Source of the DNA: Chlorobium sp. N1
Lineage (GTDB): Bacteria > Bacteroidota > Chlorobiia > Chlorobiales > Chlorobiaceae
Assembly: GCF_004332115.1 (NCBI RefSeq)
Contig: NZ_SJPA01000001.1
Location: 310,001 to 374,000 of the forward strand
Length of the DNA: 64,000 nucleotides
Direction of reading: 5' to 3'
Under the pieces are notes generated by a model that did no database searches, had not been told where the DNA came from, and saw only the letters and a list, made by a program, of their open reading frames with translations. Positions 46,106 to 56,150 of the stretch are shown here, piece after piece. How positions within the stretch are numbered: position 1 is the stretch's first letter; each line of letters starts with the position of its first letter. A program made the translations under genes and the position numbers.

Positions 46106-47484
46106 GCAGCATTCTTGTCATTGAGGACGAACTCCACCTGCGCCAGTCGATCATCAAGTATCTGGCCCTCGAAGGGATGCAGGCGGACGGAGCAGCAACG
46201 GCGGAGGAAGCCCGCGGCCGCATTGCCGATGGCGGGTACCGCGTTGTGGTGCTCGACCTCAACCTCCCCGACGGCGACGGCATCGAGCTCGCCAGGGAAA
46301 TCCCCGAAACAGCGGGCATCGTCATCGTGAGCGCCCGGGGAGCTCTCAATCAGCGGCTCGAAGGGCTCCATGCCGGGGCATACGCCTATCTGGTCAAACC
46401 GGTGGAGCTGGCCGAACTCGTCGCCATCATCCGCAACATCACCGCCCGGCTCGGCGACGCGGCCGAGCAGAAAGAGGCCTCCATCTTCAGCACTGCGGCC
46501 ATAACCTGGAAAGGGGAGTTCTCCGCCGCTCCCCGTCGAACGGTTTCCGGCAGCGGGGAGTGCACCCTGGAGCTGCCGGAAGGAGGTACGGAGGCGGCAG
46601 GCTTCATAGAGTTCATGCCCGTCGGGCGGGATATCCTCGCATGCAGGGCGAATTACGCTCCCGAGAGAATCCCGGTCGGAGCATTTGCCGATATCGCCCA
46701 TATGGAAACCGAGCTCTCGGAAGAGTCCGTCATCCTGACCTCCATGCAAACGGGAAGATGCCGCCTTTCGGAAACCGATACGGCGAGGGAGCACTTCCTG
46801 GCACCCGATATGCTGCTCTGCCGGAAAGGGCGGAAGATCTCGGAGCTGCTTTCGCTTGACGCACAGCGCCAGAGCAGCATGCAGACACTCTGCATCAGCA
46901 AAACACTTCTGGGCAACATCCTGGAACCGGAATACGCAAAGACGCTCGAAGAGCAGCTCGGCCTTGCCGGCCAGGCACCAGGAACCGTCCTGCGGGTATC
47001 GAAAATGATCGGAACGCTCTTCCACTCATGCCTGCCCGAAAACGCCGATGAAGAAAGCGGTCAGCTACCCAGGATCCACTCGAGGATACGGACCCTTATG
47101 GACCGGCTGGCCGAAGGGCTCGCACTCAAGAGCGAGCCGACCCCGCAACAAACGCTGCCGGTGCTGCTGGAGCGTATCCACCAGGAACTGCTCACGCCGT
47201 CGGCCAGCAACGTCACCCTCGACGAACTGGCGGCACGGTTCTGCTATTCGGCCAAAACGCTCAATGAGGGATTCCGGAAGAGCTACGGCCAGAGCATCGC
47301 CAGCTTCCAGCTTACCCGGCGGATGCTCGCCGCACACGACGAGCTGCTCCACACCGACGCCCCCATCAAGGCTATCGCCGCAAAGTACGGCTACACCTAT
47401 GTCAACCACTTCTCGACAGCCTTCCGGAAACATTTCGGCCGGACTCCGGGATCGATCCGCCAGCAGGCAAAGCGAAAGCGATAA
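46102..47484 (+). CDS. Response regulator fused to AraC-type output domain
   Basis: A 460-residue regulator: receiver domain (about 1-118) with Asp52 in VVLDLNLPDGDG and Lys99 in YLVKPV; a middle domain (about 130-330) of unknown fold; and a C-terminal AraC-type double helix-turn-helix (about 350-460; LDELAARFCYSAKTLNEGFRK and YGYTYVNHFSTAFRKHFGRTPG). The middle region looks like the N-terminal part of PchR-type AraC regulators, which suggests one fusion protein that integrates phosphorylation and a ligand. Its start overlaps the kinase stop. Confidence 0.9.
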   Translation: MSSILVIEDELHLRQSIIKYLALEGMQADGAATAEEARGRIADGGYRVVVLDLNLPDGDGIELAREIPETAGIVIVSARGALNQRLEGLHAGAYAYLVKPVELAELVAIIRNITARLGDAAEQKEASIFSTAAITWKGEFSAAPRRTVSGSGECTLELPEGGTEAAGFIEFMPVGRDILACRANYAPERIPVGAFADIAHMETELSEESVILTSMQTGRCRLSETDTAREHFLAPDMLLCRKGRKISELLSLDAQRQSSMQTLCISKTLLGNILEPEYAKTLEEQLGLAGQAPGTVLRVSKMIGTLFHSCLPENADEESGQLPRIHSRIRTLMDRLAEGLALKSEPTPQQTLPVLLERIHQELLTPSASNVTLDELAARFCYSAKTLNEGFRKSYGQSIASFQLTRRMLAAHDELLHTDAPIKAIAAKYGYTYVNHFSTAFRKHFGRTPGSIRQQAKRKR

Positions 47485-47586
47485 AACGACGCCGCCGGGG
47501 CGCCCGCCGCAACAGCAGCGCGTCCATGATTTTACCGGCGCGCGCTTCGCACTGTCTGCGGATTTTATTATTTTAAGGTTTTTTGA

Positions 47587-48615
<1,029 letters not shown>

Positions 48616-48656
48616 TACTGCAGCGCAACGGAAACAGGAAAGACAGTTCCAGGGAG

Positions 48657-48702
48657 AAAGGCCCGCGAGGATGTCCGGAAAGGCACCCTCCGGGCCTTTT
48701 TC
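48657..48702 (+). terminator. Rho-independent terminator after hemB
   Basis: AAAGGCCCG (48657-48665) pairs with CGGGCCTTT (48691-48699), followed by T residues. It separates hemB from aroC. Confidence 0.8.
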
Positions 48703-48720
48703 CAAGATAACCCGTAAGAG

Positions 48721-49914
48721 ATGATACGATACTTTACTGCAGGAGAATCCCACGGGCCGGCGCTCTCGGCCATCATCGAAGGCATGCCGGCCGGCGTCGC
48801 CCTGAGCCGGGAGGACATCGACCGCGAGCTCCATCGGCGACAGCAGGGCTACGGCCGGGGTGGACGGATGAAAATCGAGCAGGACCGGGCCGAGGTGCTC
48901 TCCGGCGTCCGCTTCGGCAAAACCATCGGTTCGCCGGTCGCCCTCGTCATCCGCAACCGCGACTGGGGGAACTGGACCGACAGGATGGCGCAGTTCGAGT
49001 CGAACGAGGCGACGACGGAAAAGATCTCCGTTCCCCGCCCCGGCCACGCCGACCTTGCGGGGCGGCTGAAGTACGGCTTCCGGGACATCCGTCCCGTCAT
49101 CGACCGCTCCTCAGCCCGCGAAACCGCTGCGCGTGTAGCGGCGGGCTCGCTCGCCCGGACCTTCCTCCGCCAGCTCGGCATCGAGATCGGCAGCCGGGTG
49201 GCCAGCATCGGCTCCGCCGGCGACAGGGCTGCCGAAACCGTCGTTGCAGAACTGCTTGAGCGAGGCGCCGGAGCGCTTGCCGAAGCTGCCGACCGATCGG
49301 AAGTACGCATGCTGGATGAAGCGGCAGGCAAAGAGGCGATGGAGTGCATCGACCGGGCAAAAGAGGCCGGCGACACCCTCGGCGGAATCATCGAAATCTA
49401 CGTCACGGGGGTTCCTCTGGGACTCGGAAGCTACGTACAGCACGACCGCCGGCTCGACAGCCGGCTTGCAGCCGCCGTCATGTCCGTGCAGGCCATCAAG
49501 GGAGTCGAGATCGGCCCGGCGTTCGAGAACGCCCGGAAGCCGGGTTCAGAGGTGCACGACGCGTTCATGCTGGAGAAGGGCAAGGGGCTCAGCCGGCCGA
49601 CCAACCGCGCCGGCGGGCTCGAAGGCAGCATGTCGAGCGGTGAACCGATAGTGCTCCGCGCCGCGATGAAACCCATCTCCTCGATGCCCACCCCCCTGCA
49701 GTCGTTCGACATGGAGACGCTCGAACCCGTCGAGTCCCGCTTCGAGCGCAGCGACACCTGCGCCGTTCCGGCGGCAGGCGTGGTTCTTGAAGCCGTGGTG
49801 GCACCGGTCATCGCCAACGCCCTCCTCGAGAAGCTCGGAGGGGATCACATGGAGGAGATCCGGGACAGGCTCGAGCGCTACCGGGCCTCCCTCTGCTCCG
49901 CCTTCGGGGCCTGA
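48721..49914 (+). CDS. aroC: Chorismate synthase
   Basis: A 397-residue FMN-dependent lyase that makes chorismate from EPSP. The N-terminal GESHGPALSAIIEGMPAG and the signatures GYGRGGRMKIEQD and RPGHADL, plus the C-terminal RSDTCAVPAAGVVLEAVVA, are conserved. It completes the shikimate route with aroK-aroB. Its final 37 bases overlap the end of the convergent cysE gene. Confidence 0.96.
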   Translation: MIRYFTAGESHGPALSAIIEGMPAGVALSREDIDRELHRRQQGYGRGGRMKIEQDRAEVLSGVRFGKTIGSPVALVIRNRDWGNWTDRMAQFESNEATTEKISVPRPGHADLAGRLKYGFRDIRPVIDRSSARETAARVAAGSLARTFLRQLGIEIGSRVASIGSAGDRAAETVVAELLERGAGALAEAADRSEVRMLDEAAGKEAMECIDRAKEAGDTLGGIIEIYVTGVPLGLGSYVQHDRRLDSRLAAAVMSVQAIKGVEIGPAFENARKPGSEVHDAFMLEKGKGLSRPTNRAGGLEGSMSSGEPIVLRAAMKPISSMPTPLQSFDMETLEPVESRFERSDTCAVPAAGVVLEAVVAPVIANALLEKLGGDHMEEIRDRLERYRASLCSAFGA

Positions 49915-50720
49915 AGCCCGCCCTCGGCGTTGTACTCCCCGACCAGGCGCTGGTTCATGTCGAGCGAAGGCTCGGCCACCTCGGTGCGGCCGACAATCAC
50001 GGCCGGCACGCCGGCCACCGTGTAATGCGGCGGCACGTCCTCAAGGACCACGCTCCCCGCCCCCACCTTCGCACCCTCCCCGATCACCACGTTGCCGAGG
50101 ATCTTCGCTCCGGCCCCGATCAGCACCGAGCGGTGCACCTTCGGATGGCGGTCGCCGGTCTCCTTGCCGGTACCGCCGAGGGTGACCTCGTGCAGCAGCG
50201 AGACGTTATCGTCCACCACGGCGGTTTCGCCGATAACGAGGCTCGTGGCGTGGTCGAGCAGGATCCCCTTGCCGATGACGGCCGCAGGATGGATGTCGAC
50301 GGAATAGACCTCGGAGATCCGGTTCTGCATGAAATAGGCCATGGTCTTGCGCCCGTTCTTCCACAGCCAGTGCGAGAACCTGTAGGCCTGGAGCGCCTGG
50401 AAGCCTTTCAGGAAAAGCATGATCTCGAAGTAGTAGACGGCGGCCGGATCGCGGTCCTGCGTTGCGACAAGGTCGCAGACCGCCCATTCCACCCTGTCGG
50501 GACAGTCGCGGTAGAAGTCCTCGAGCAGCCCCTGCAGGACCGGGGGCGGAAAATGCTTGGAGCCCAGCTTCACGGCAAGCAGCATCGCAAGCGAGGAGGC
50601 GAAGTCGTCGAACTGCAGGATGTGCTGTTCGAGGAACATCCGGATGTCAGGATCGCGGCGGCACTCGGCGGAGGCTTCGCTGACGATGATCTTCCATATT
50701 TTGTCGGCGTCTGAAGGCAT
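49878..50720 (-). CDS. cysE: Serine O-acetyltransferase
   Basis: A 280-residue acyltransferase of the EpsC/CysE group that acetylates serine for cysteine synthesis. The left-handed beta-helix hexapeptide repeats run through VDIHPAAVIGKGILLDHATSLVIGETAVVDDNV, and TLGGTGKETGDRHPKV is the active-site and CoA motif. The N-terminal helical domain is longer than in E. coli CysE. Start at 50720 is preferred over the frame to 50822. It is convergent with aroC. Confidence 0.92.
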   Translation of the reverse strand: MPSDADKIWKIIVSEASAECRRDPDIRMFLEQHILQFDDFASSLAMLLAVKLGSKHFPPPVLQGLLEDFYRDCPDRVEWAVCDLVATQDRDPAAVYYFEIMLFLKGFQALQAYRFSHWLWKNGRKTMAYFMQNRISEVYSVDIHPAAVIGKGILLDHATSLVIGETAVVDDNVSLLHEVTLGGTGKETGDRHPKVHRSVLIGAGAKILGNVVIGEGAKVGAGSVVLEDVPPHYTVAGVPAVIVGRTEVAEPSLDMNQRLVGEYNAEGGLQAPKAEQREAR

Positions 50721-50967
50721 GGCGGAATACGGCGGCAGCCGTGGAATGGGTTCTATGGGTATGGCGGCATCCTGAACGGCCGCATGCAATGGAGAACAGC
50801 TTGCCGCGCCTAAACGATGCAACGGAGAGCCGTTACTGAATGTATGAAAAAATCAGGCGCCAGTCACCCCCTGACAGCGACCCGTTCATGCAGAGGCGCT
50901 TTCGAAACAGGGATTTTTTGCGTACACTTTGCTTGCTGAAACCGCCAACAACCCTTCCCCGACCGCC

Positions 50968-51408
50968 ATGCGCATTTCACGCAAGATAGAGATCGATTAC
51001 GGCCATACCCTGCCGAACCACTTTTCGTTCTGCAACCAGCTGCACGGGCACCGCGGCGTCGTGGTCGCCACCGTCGAGGGACCCGTCGTCGAACAGCGGG
51101 GCGACAGCCAGGAAGGGATGGTGATGGATTTCAAGTTCCTGAAGGAGATCATGGTGAAGCACGTCCACGACCGCCTCGACCACGGTTTCGCCGTCTGGAA
51201 GGAGGATCATGAAGATCTCGAATTCATCCTGAAGCGCAACACCCGCGTGCTCGTCACCGACGAGCCTCCGACGGCCGAGTACCTGGCCAAGTGGGCGTTC
51301 GGGGAGATCAGGAACCACCTGCCGGAAGGCATCGCCCTGAAGAACCTCCGCTGGTACGAGACGCCGAACAACTGGGCGGATTATGACGGACAGGGGGAAA
51401 AAGAGTAG
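50968..51408 (+). CDS. queD: 6-carboxytetrahydropterin synthase-like QueD
   Basis: A 146-residue member of the 6-pyruvoyltetrahydropterin synthase family. IEIDYGHTLPNHFSFCNQLHGHRGVV holds the zinc-binding histidines and the catalytic Cys; VHDRLDHGF and ETPNNWADY follow. It makes the precursor of queuosine (with tgt in the window) or another pterin. ATG 50968 gives the standard start; the frame upstream is open from 50929. Confidence 0.9.
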   Translation: MRISRKIEIDYGHTLPNHFSFCNQLHGHRGVVVATVEGPVVEQRGDSQEGMVMDFKFLKEIMVKHVHDRLDHGFAVWKEDHEDLEFILKRNTRVLVTDEPPTAEYLAKWAFGEIRNHLPEGIALKNLRWYETPNNWADYDGQGEKE

Positions 51409-51441
51409 GAGAAAAATCAGTCAAGGAGAAAAGCGTTCGAC

Positions 51442-52053
51442 ATGATGTATTCGATGATAATTATCGGGGTCCTGAGCATCGTCCCCTTCTGGTGCAAGGA
51501 GTTCTGGTGCAGGGAAAAGCCTCTCCCCCCCATTGAAGCCACCCGGAACGCGGTCGTGGACACTGAAAAACGATGCAGTACAGCCTACATCCATGAAGGC
51601 AACATCATGCGCACCCAGTGTTTTTTCGAATCGAATTTCGGCATTGCCGTACGGATGACGAAATCGGTTTTTCTGGAGAACGGAAAAGCCTTCACATCCG
51701 ACTACTTTCTCGGATTCTATGCCGAGAACGAACCTGCCCTGACTGCAGTCAACCAGGAAATGGTCTCCCTGCATTTTGCCGATGGATCCAGCTATGAGGC
51801 AGCAGGCTGCAATGACGACAACTCCGTCTGCTCGCTGGTAAGAGAACGAGGGTTCATTCCCGACAACCCTGACGTCGACAGCTACAACATCTACGGAGGG
51901 ATCGGAATGAAGGAGTCGAAAAGCGGCCTCCTCCACCGGCTGGGAAAGAAGCGGATCATCGCCGTCTCCATCCAGGGAGTAAAGCATCCTATCGACAATG
52001 AGACCGGGGAAAAAATCAGGACGGATTTCCTGAAGCTCACCACAACTCCCTGA
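51442..52053 (+). CDS. Hypothetical secreted or membrane-anchored protein
   Basis: A 203-residue protein with a short hydrophobic N-terminus (MMYSMIIIGVLSIVPFW). The remainder has six or so Cys residues and no family I recognise; the hydrophobic start may be a signal anchor. Coding quality is moderate. It ends 38 bases before the convergent ClpP-like gene. Confidence 0.5.
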   Translation: MMYSMIIIGVLSIVPFWCKEFWCREKPLPPIEATRNAVVDTEKRCSTAYIHEGNIMRTQCFFESNFGIAVRMTKSVFLENGKAFTSDYFLGFYAENEPALTAVNQEMVSLHFADGSSYEAAGCNDDNSVCSLVRERGFIPDNPDVDSYNIYGGIGMKESKSGLLHRLGKKRIIAVSIQGVKHPIDNETGEKIRTDFLKLTTTP

Positions 52054-52091
52054 ACCGTTCCAGCCGGGACATGCACGTCCAGGCCGGCGGC

Positions 52092-53243
52092 TCAGCGTCT
52101 CGAGGCATGAATCGCCAGCACAAAGCGCGCTCCCCTGGAAGAAACGCCCTCGTAAAACAGCACCGCCCTGAAATCGGGGCGGCTCCACACCCACTCCTCC
52201 TTACCATACACGACCGAAGGAGCCCCCCACGAACGGCTGAGCGCGGCAATCAGGTCACGGCTGAAACCACGCCTCGGATCGGGACGGCTCACCACCTGCA
52301 CGGAAACGACCCGACGCGGACTGGTGCTGTCGTCGCGCAGTGTAACGACTGTGGCGCTGCCAGGCATCATCCGGGTAAGCACGGAAGCCTCAGGCTCACG
52401 GCTTTCAGCAAACGGCTCGTTGGCCAGCAGTTCGTCATACCCCCTGCCGAGATAGCCGGCGGCATGCTCCCATTCGGCAAAACCCTGCCGCCGGAGAGAA
52501 TCGGCGCTCCGGCCGAAAAAGGTCCGGAAAGCCGCTTTCCGGCGCTCCTCCATAGCGACTTCGGAAGCCGCCGCCCCTGAAACACGGTCCGAATCGGCCC
52601 GGGAATGCAGCGCCCTTACCGAAGCCGGATCGAGCAGGCGGAGATGGTCCGGAGAGGTCGAGAATACCTGGTCGATGATCGAAGAGGGAACATGCATCCG
52701 CGTCATGTAGCGGAGGCTGGCCTCATGAAGAAGGGCTTCCGCCGAACGGACCCGTTCAGGAGAACGCTGCTCGTGGAATGATTCGGGATAATAGGGGCAA
52801 TGCACGGCCAGAAAGTCCCCTTCGCGCTTCACTCCGCCGATATAGACGAAAAAAGCCGCGCTGGCACAGGTGCAGTTCTTCGGATCGTCCGGAACGGGCC
52901 CTGTTCCGGAAGGGCCGCCGCACCGGGGCCGGTGTGACGGCGACATGGCCGGCGCAACCGAGGTGAGCTCCAGCCGACGCATGGCCATGCCGATCTTCAT
53001 GGCCTCCACGACGCTGCCGCCCGGCGAAAAGACATACACCCTCGAAACCCGTCCCTCCCCGGCTTTGACCGCCCCGAGAAAAGCCTCGTAGTCCCCGCTG
53101 CGGATATGACCCTCGATGACGACGGCACGCGGAAAGCCCTCACCGGCATCGACGGTGCGGATATCGGCTGCACGTACGGAAGCGGAGAAAAAAAGAGCCG
53201 TCCACAAAAGCGGAGCCGCCCGAAAAAGAAAGGAAAGCCTCAT
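52092..53243 (-). CDS. Periplasmic ClpP/crotonase-like protein
   Basis: A 383-residue precursor with a signal peptide (about 1-26, ending VRA/AD). The YVFSPGGSVVEAMKIGMAMR segment and CTCASAAFFVYIGG (Ser128) and VHCPYYPE (His148) match the Clp-protease/crotonase-like fold with Ser and His of a catalytic dyad. A Gly/Pro/Cys-rich insertion (about 108-126) lies just before the Ser. The C-terminal 200 residues are of unknown function. Start ATG 53243 gives the signal peptide; the upstream frame is not convincing. Confidence 0.6.
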   Translation of the reverse strand: MRLSFLFRAAPLLWTALFFSASVRAADIRTVDAGEGFPRAVVIEGHIRSGDYEAFLGAVKAGEGRVSRVYVFSPGGSVVEAMKIGMAMRRLELTSVAPAMSPSHRPRCGGPSGTGPVPDDPKNCTCASAAFFVYIGGVKREGDFLAVHCPYYPESFHEQRSPERVRSAEALLHEASLRYMTRMHVPSSIIDQVFSTSPDHLRLLDPASVRALHSRADSDRVSGAAASEVAMEERRKAAFRTFFGRSADSLRRQGFAEWEHAAGYLGRGYDELLANEPFAESREPEASVLTRMMPGSATVVTLRDDSTSPRRVVSVQVVSRPDPRRGFSRDLIAALSRSWGAPSVVYGKEEWVWSRPDFRAVLFYEGVSSRGARFVLAIHASRR

Positions 53244-53529
53244 TACATCAAGAGTTCGATACCGGGAATCATGCCCCGAGGGGGATACGTCCGCGCAATA
53301 TACCATCCGCCAGCCCTAAGACGGAACCCTAAAAAACGACAGGGCCGGCCCCGTGGCCAGCACCGGCAGGGAGCCGGAGGAGTTGCCGCAGAGACCACCT
53401 GATACCCTCGGCAGCACGAACGGCATTGATAACAATGCTTAACAATGCTTGCTGAATATGCCGGCTATCATTATCTTTTCATTAAGCGACAGGAACTCTT
53501 CGCCTTTAGTACCCCAAAGCAGTACCCCC

Positions 53530-55611
53530 ATGAAAAAGAACGCCTCCCCCATCACCTCCCAGCTGCACTCCACCCAACAGCTTGCCGGCAAACAACTCAT
53601 CACCGCCATCGGAAAAGATGCTGAGCTGCACTCAAGGCACGGCATGCATGACTTCGAGAGCGACTACGATTACCTTGAGCCTCTTTCCAGGACCACAGAC
53701 AGCGTGACGCATGGCCCCAGGGCCGTCGACCCGGACGATACACCGGGAGGAGCCGACCGAAGAGTGGACAGGATCGCTCCTGAAGTCGTGAGCTTCAGTC
53801 CTGCCGACGGCAGCCAGAACGTCGCGCTCGATGCCAATATCGTCTTCACCTTCAGTGAAACCGTCACTGCAGGCAGCGGGCTCATCGAGCTGCACAGCGC
53901 CTCAGCGACAGGCGACGTGCTCTACACCTTCGACATTGCGACCAGCGGCGCCATCTCAATTACCGGCAACGTCCTGACGATCGACCCCGCATTCAGCCTT
54001 GATGCCGGAACCCACTTCTATGTCACCATCGGTGAAGGAGCCATTACCGACCTGGCAGACAACAGCTATGCGGGAACCTCTACGTATGATTTCACCACCG
54101 TTGCGGCAACCGATGTCGTGGCTCCCACCCTTACCGGTTTCAGCCCGTCCGACGGCAGTTTCGACGTGGACCCGGATGCGGATATCCTGATTACCTTCAG
54201 CGAAGCTGTAACGGCAGGCAGCGGCCTCATAGAACTGCACGACGGATCAGCTACAGGCGAGGTGCTCTACAGTTTTGACGTTGCAGACAGCAGCGAGATC
54301 ACGTTTTCCGACAACCTCCTCGTCATCGACCCGACCTTCAGCCTTGATGGCGGAACGCACTTCTATGTCACTATTGGAGCGGGTGCCGTGACCGACCTTG
54401 CCGGCAACAGTTTTGCAGGCACTGACGCCTACGATTTCACCACCAGCGTACCCGAAGCGACATGGGATCCGGTTTCCGGGTACGGCCTCGTCAATGTCGA
54501 TGCAGCGCTTGAGCTTGCCACGGGACTTGAGATCGCCGATGCCGACCTCTACGGCGACGGTTATGGCGTATGGGACTGGGGTTTGAACCTCATCGAGGCC
54601 CCGGATGCGTGGGCAGCAGGATACACCGGCGAAGGAATCGTCGTGGCGGTCATCGATACCGGCGTCAACTATTTCCACCCCGACCTGTACGACAACATCT
54701 GGATCAACACGCTTGAAATCGAAGGAAACGGCATCGATGACGACGGAAACGGATTCGTCGACGACGTCTACGGCTACGACTTCGTAAACGATGACGGATA
54801 CGCCTTCGACGACAACGGCCACGGCTCCCACGTATCGGGAATTATCGCCGGCATGTACGACGACATCGGCGTAACCGGCGTAGCCTATGATGCATCCATC
54901 ATGGCCGTGAAAGTACTGGATTCGGACGGTAGCGGAACGTTCCTCGATGTCGCTTCTGGCATTTACTACGCTGTCGACAACGGCGCCGACGTCATAAACC
55001 TCTCCCTGGGGGCGTATGGCGTAATCTCTTCCGATCTGGCCCTTGCCCTCAACTACGCCTTCGACAGCGGCGTCATCGTCAGCATGGCCGCAGGCAACGA
55101 CTATCTTTCATCCCCCACCTACCCCGCCACGCTTGCCGAGACCGACGGAGGGATCGCCGTCGGGGCCATCGACAGCACCGAAACCGTCGCAGCCTTCAGC
55201 AATGATGCGGGAACCACCGAACCCTACGACTACGTCGTGGCTCCGGGGGTAAGCATCTACAGCACCTACCTCGAGGACTCCTACGCCATCATGAGCGGCA
55301 CGTCGATGGCGACCCCGTACGTTTCGGGCGTTGCCGCGCTGCTGCTCGATGCCCAATCCGACTTTGCCGCCGACTGGACGCTCGACCAGCTCGAGGAGAT
55401 CATTGCAACCTCCGCCCAGACGCTTGACTCGCTCATCGAAGCTGCCACGGAAGGAACTGCGGCCGAAACAGGAGAGAGTGCGGATGCGGCGACGCAGACC
55501 GAAGCGAACCTTGATGGCGTCTTTGCCTCCGACGACAGCCCCATGGCGGAGATATCCCTGGACGGCATCACCTCGTTCTTCGATGAGCTTCCGGAAGTCT
55601 TTATCGCCTGA
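53530..55611 (+). CDS. Subtilisin-family (S8) protease with Ig-like repeats
   Basis: A 693-residue serine protease. Residues about 80-300 contain two similar Ig-like (Big_5-type) repeats, each beginning with a SFSP or GFSPSDGS-type segment and containing FTFSE/ITFSE-TVTAGSGLIELH. The subtilisin domain has Asp376 in VVAVIDTGVNYFHP, His431 in NGHGSHVSG and Ser592 in MSGTSMATP, with the expected spacing. I see no signal peptide at the ATG 53530, so export may be by a type I system or start elsewhere. The C-terminus lacks a recognisable PEP-CTERM signal. Confidence 0.88.
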   Translation: MKKNASPITSQLHSTQQLAGKQLITAIGKDAELHSRHGMHDFESDYDYLEPLSRTTDSVTHGPRAVDPDDTPGGADRRVDRIAPEVVSFSPADGSQNVALDANIVFTFSETVTAGSGLIELHSASATGDVLYTFDIATSGAISITGNVLTIDPAFSLDAGTHFYVTIGEGAITDLADNSYAGTSTYDFTTVAATDVVAPTLTGFSPSDGSFDVDPDADILITFSEAVTAGSGLIELHDGSATGEVLYSFDVADSSEITFSDNLLVIDPTFSLDGGTHFYVTIGAGAVTDLAGNSFAGTDAYDFTTSVPEATWDPVSGYGLVNVDAALELATGLEIADADLYGDGYGVWDWGLNLIEAPDAWAAGYTGEGIVVAVIDTGVNYFHPDLYDNIWINTLEIEGNGIDDDGNGFVDDVYGYDFVNDDGYAFDDNGHGSHVSGIIAGMYDDIGVTGVAYDASIMAVKVLDSDGSGTFLDVASGIYYAVDNGADVINLSLGAYGVISSDLALALNYAFDSGVIVSMAAGNDYLSSPTYPATLAETDGGIAVGAIDSTETVAAFSNDAGTTEPYDYVVAPGVSIYSTYLEDSYAIMSGTSMATPYVSGVAALLLDAQSDFAADWTLDQLEEIIATSAQTLDSLIEAATEGTAAETGESADAATQTEANLDGVFASDDSPMAEISLDGITSFFDELPEVFIA

Positions 55612-55834
55612 AGCACCCCATCCATCCATGGCGATATGCACCGGAAGAGCACCTGAACAGGACCCGTGCATATCGCTCCCGACGACGGCCCGTGTCCACG
55701 GGCCGTATCACGGTGGAACACCTTACCACAGCAGCCAACAGCGCATACAACGCTGAAGACATCCCTCCCCCTGCTGGCACGCGACTTGCCGAAGAAAGCT
55801 GAGCAGCCATTTTCAACACAAACAGGGAGCCGCC

Positions 55835-56143
55835 ATGCAGAACGGATCGCTCTTCAAGAAACTCTTCGACTTCTCCTTCAAGGAGTTCGTCACGCTGCAG
55901 ATCGTGCAGTACCTCTATGTGCTGGGGATCGTCTTTGCCGCCATCACGGCCCTCGGCACGATGGGTGCCGCCGTCGGAGCGATGCAGTACAGTTTCTGGC
56001 GCGGGGTGGGCGGGCTCCTGATGGGCCCCGTCGTCTTTTTCCTGCTCACCCTCCTGGCCCGACTTCTGCTCGAGGCGCTCGTGGCCACGTTCCGCATCGC
56101 CGAGAACACCACGATCCTCGTCGAGCGGAACGAACGGCTCTAG
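55835..56143 (+). CDS. DUF4282-like small membrane protein
   Basis: A 102-residue protein with two membrane helices (YLYVLGIVFAAITALGTMGA and GGLLMGPVVFFLLTLLARLLLEALVA) around a short charged loop, and a Phe-rich N-terminal stretch (FFDFSFKEF). The pattern FDFSFKEFVT and FRIAENTTILVER fits DUF4282. No function is known. It ends 7 bases before the convergent cstA. Confidence 0.75.
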   Translation: MQNGSLFKKLFDFSFKEFVTLQIVQYLYVLGIVFAAITALGTMGAAVGAMQYSFWRGVGGLLMGPVVFFLLTLLARLLLEALVATFRIAENTTILVERNERL

Positions 56144-56150
56144 GCCCGCC

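Noticed and set aside
53431-53450. Tandem AACAATGCTT repeat upstream of the subtilase gene.
   Set aside because: Only two copies of 10 bases; likely chance in a short intergenic region.
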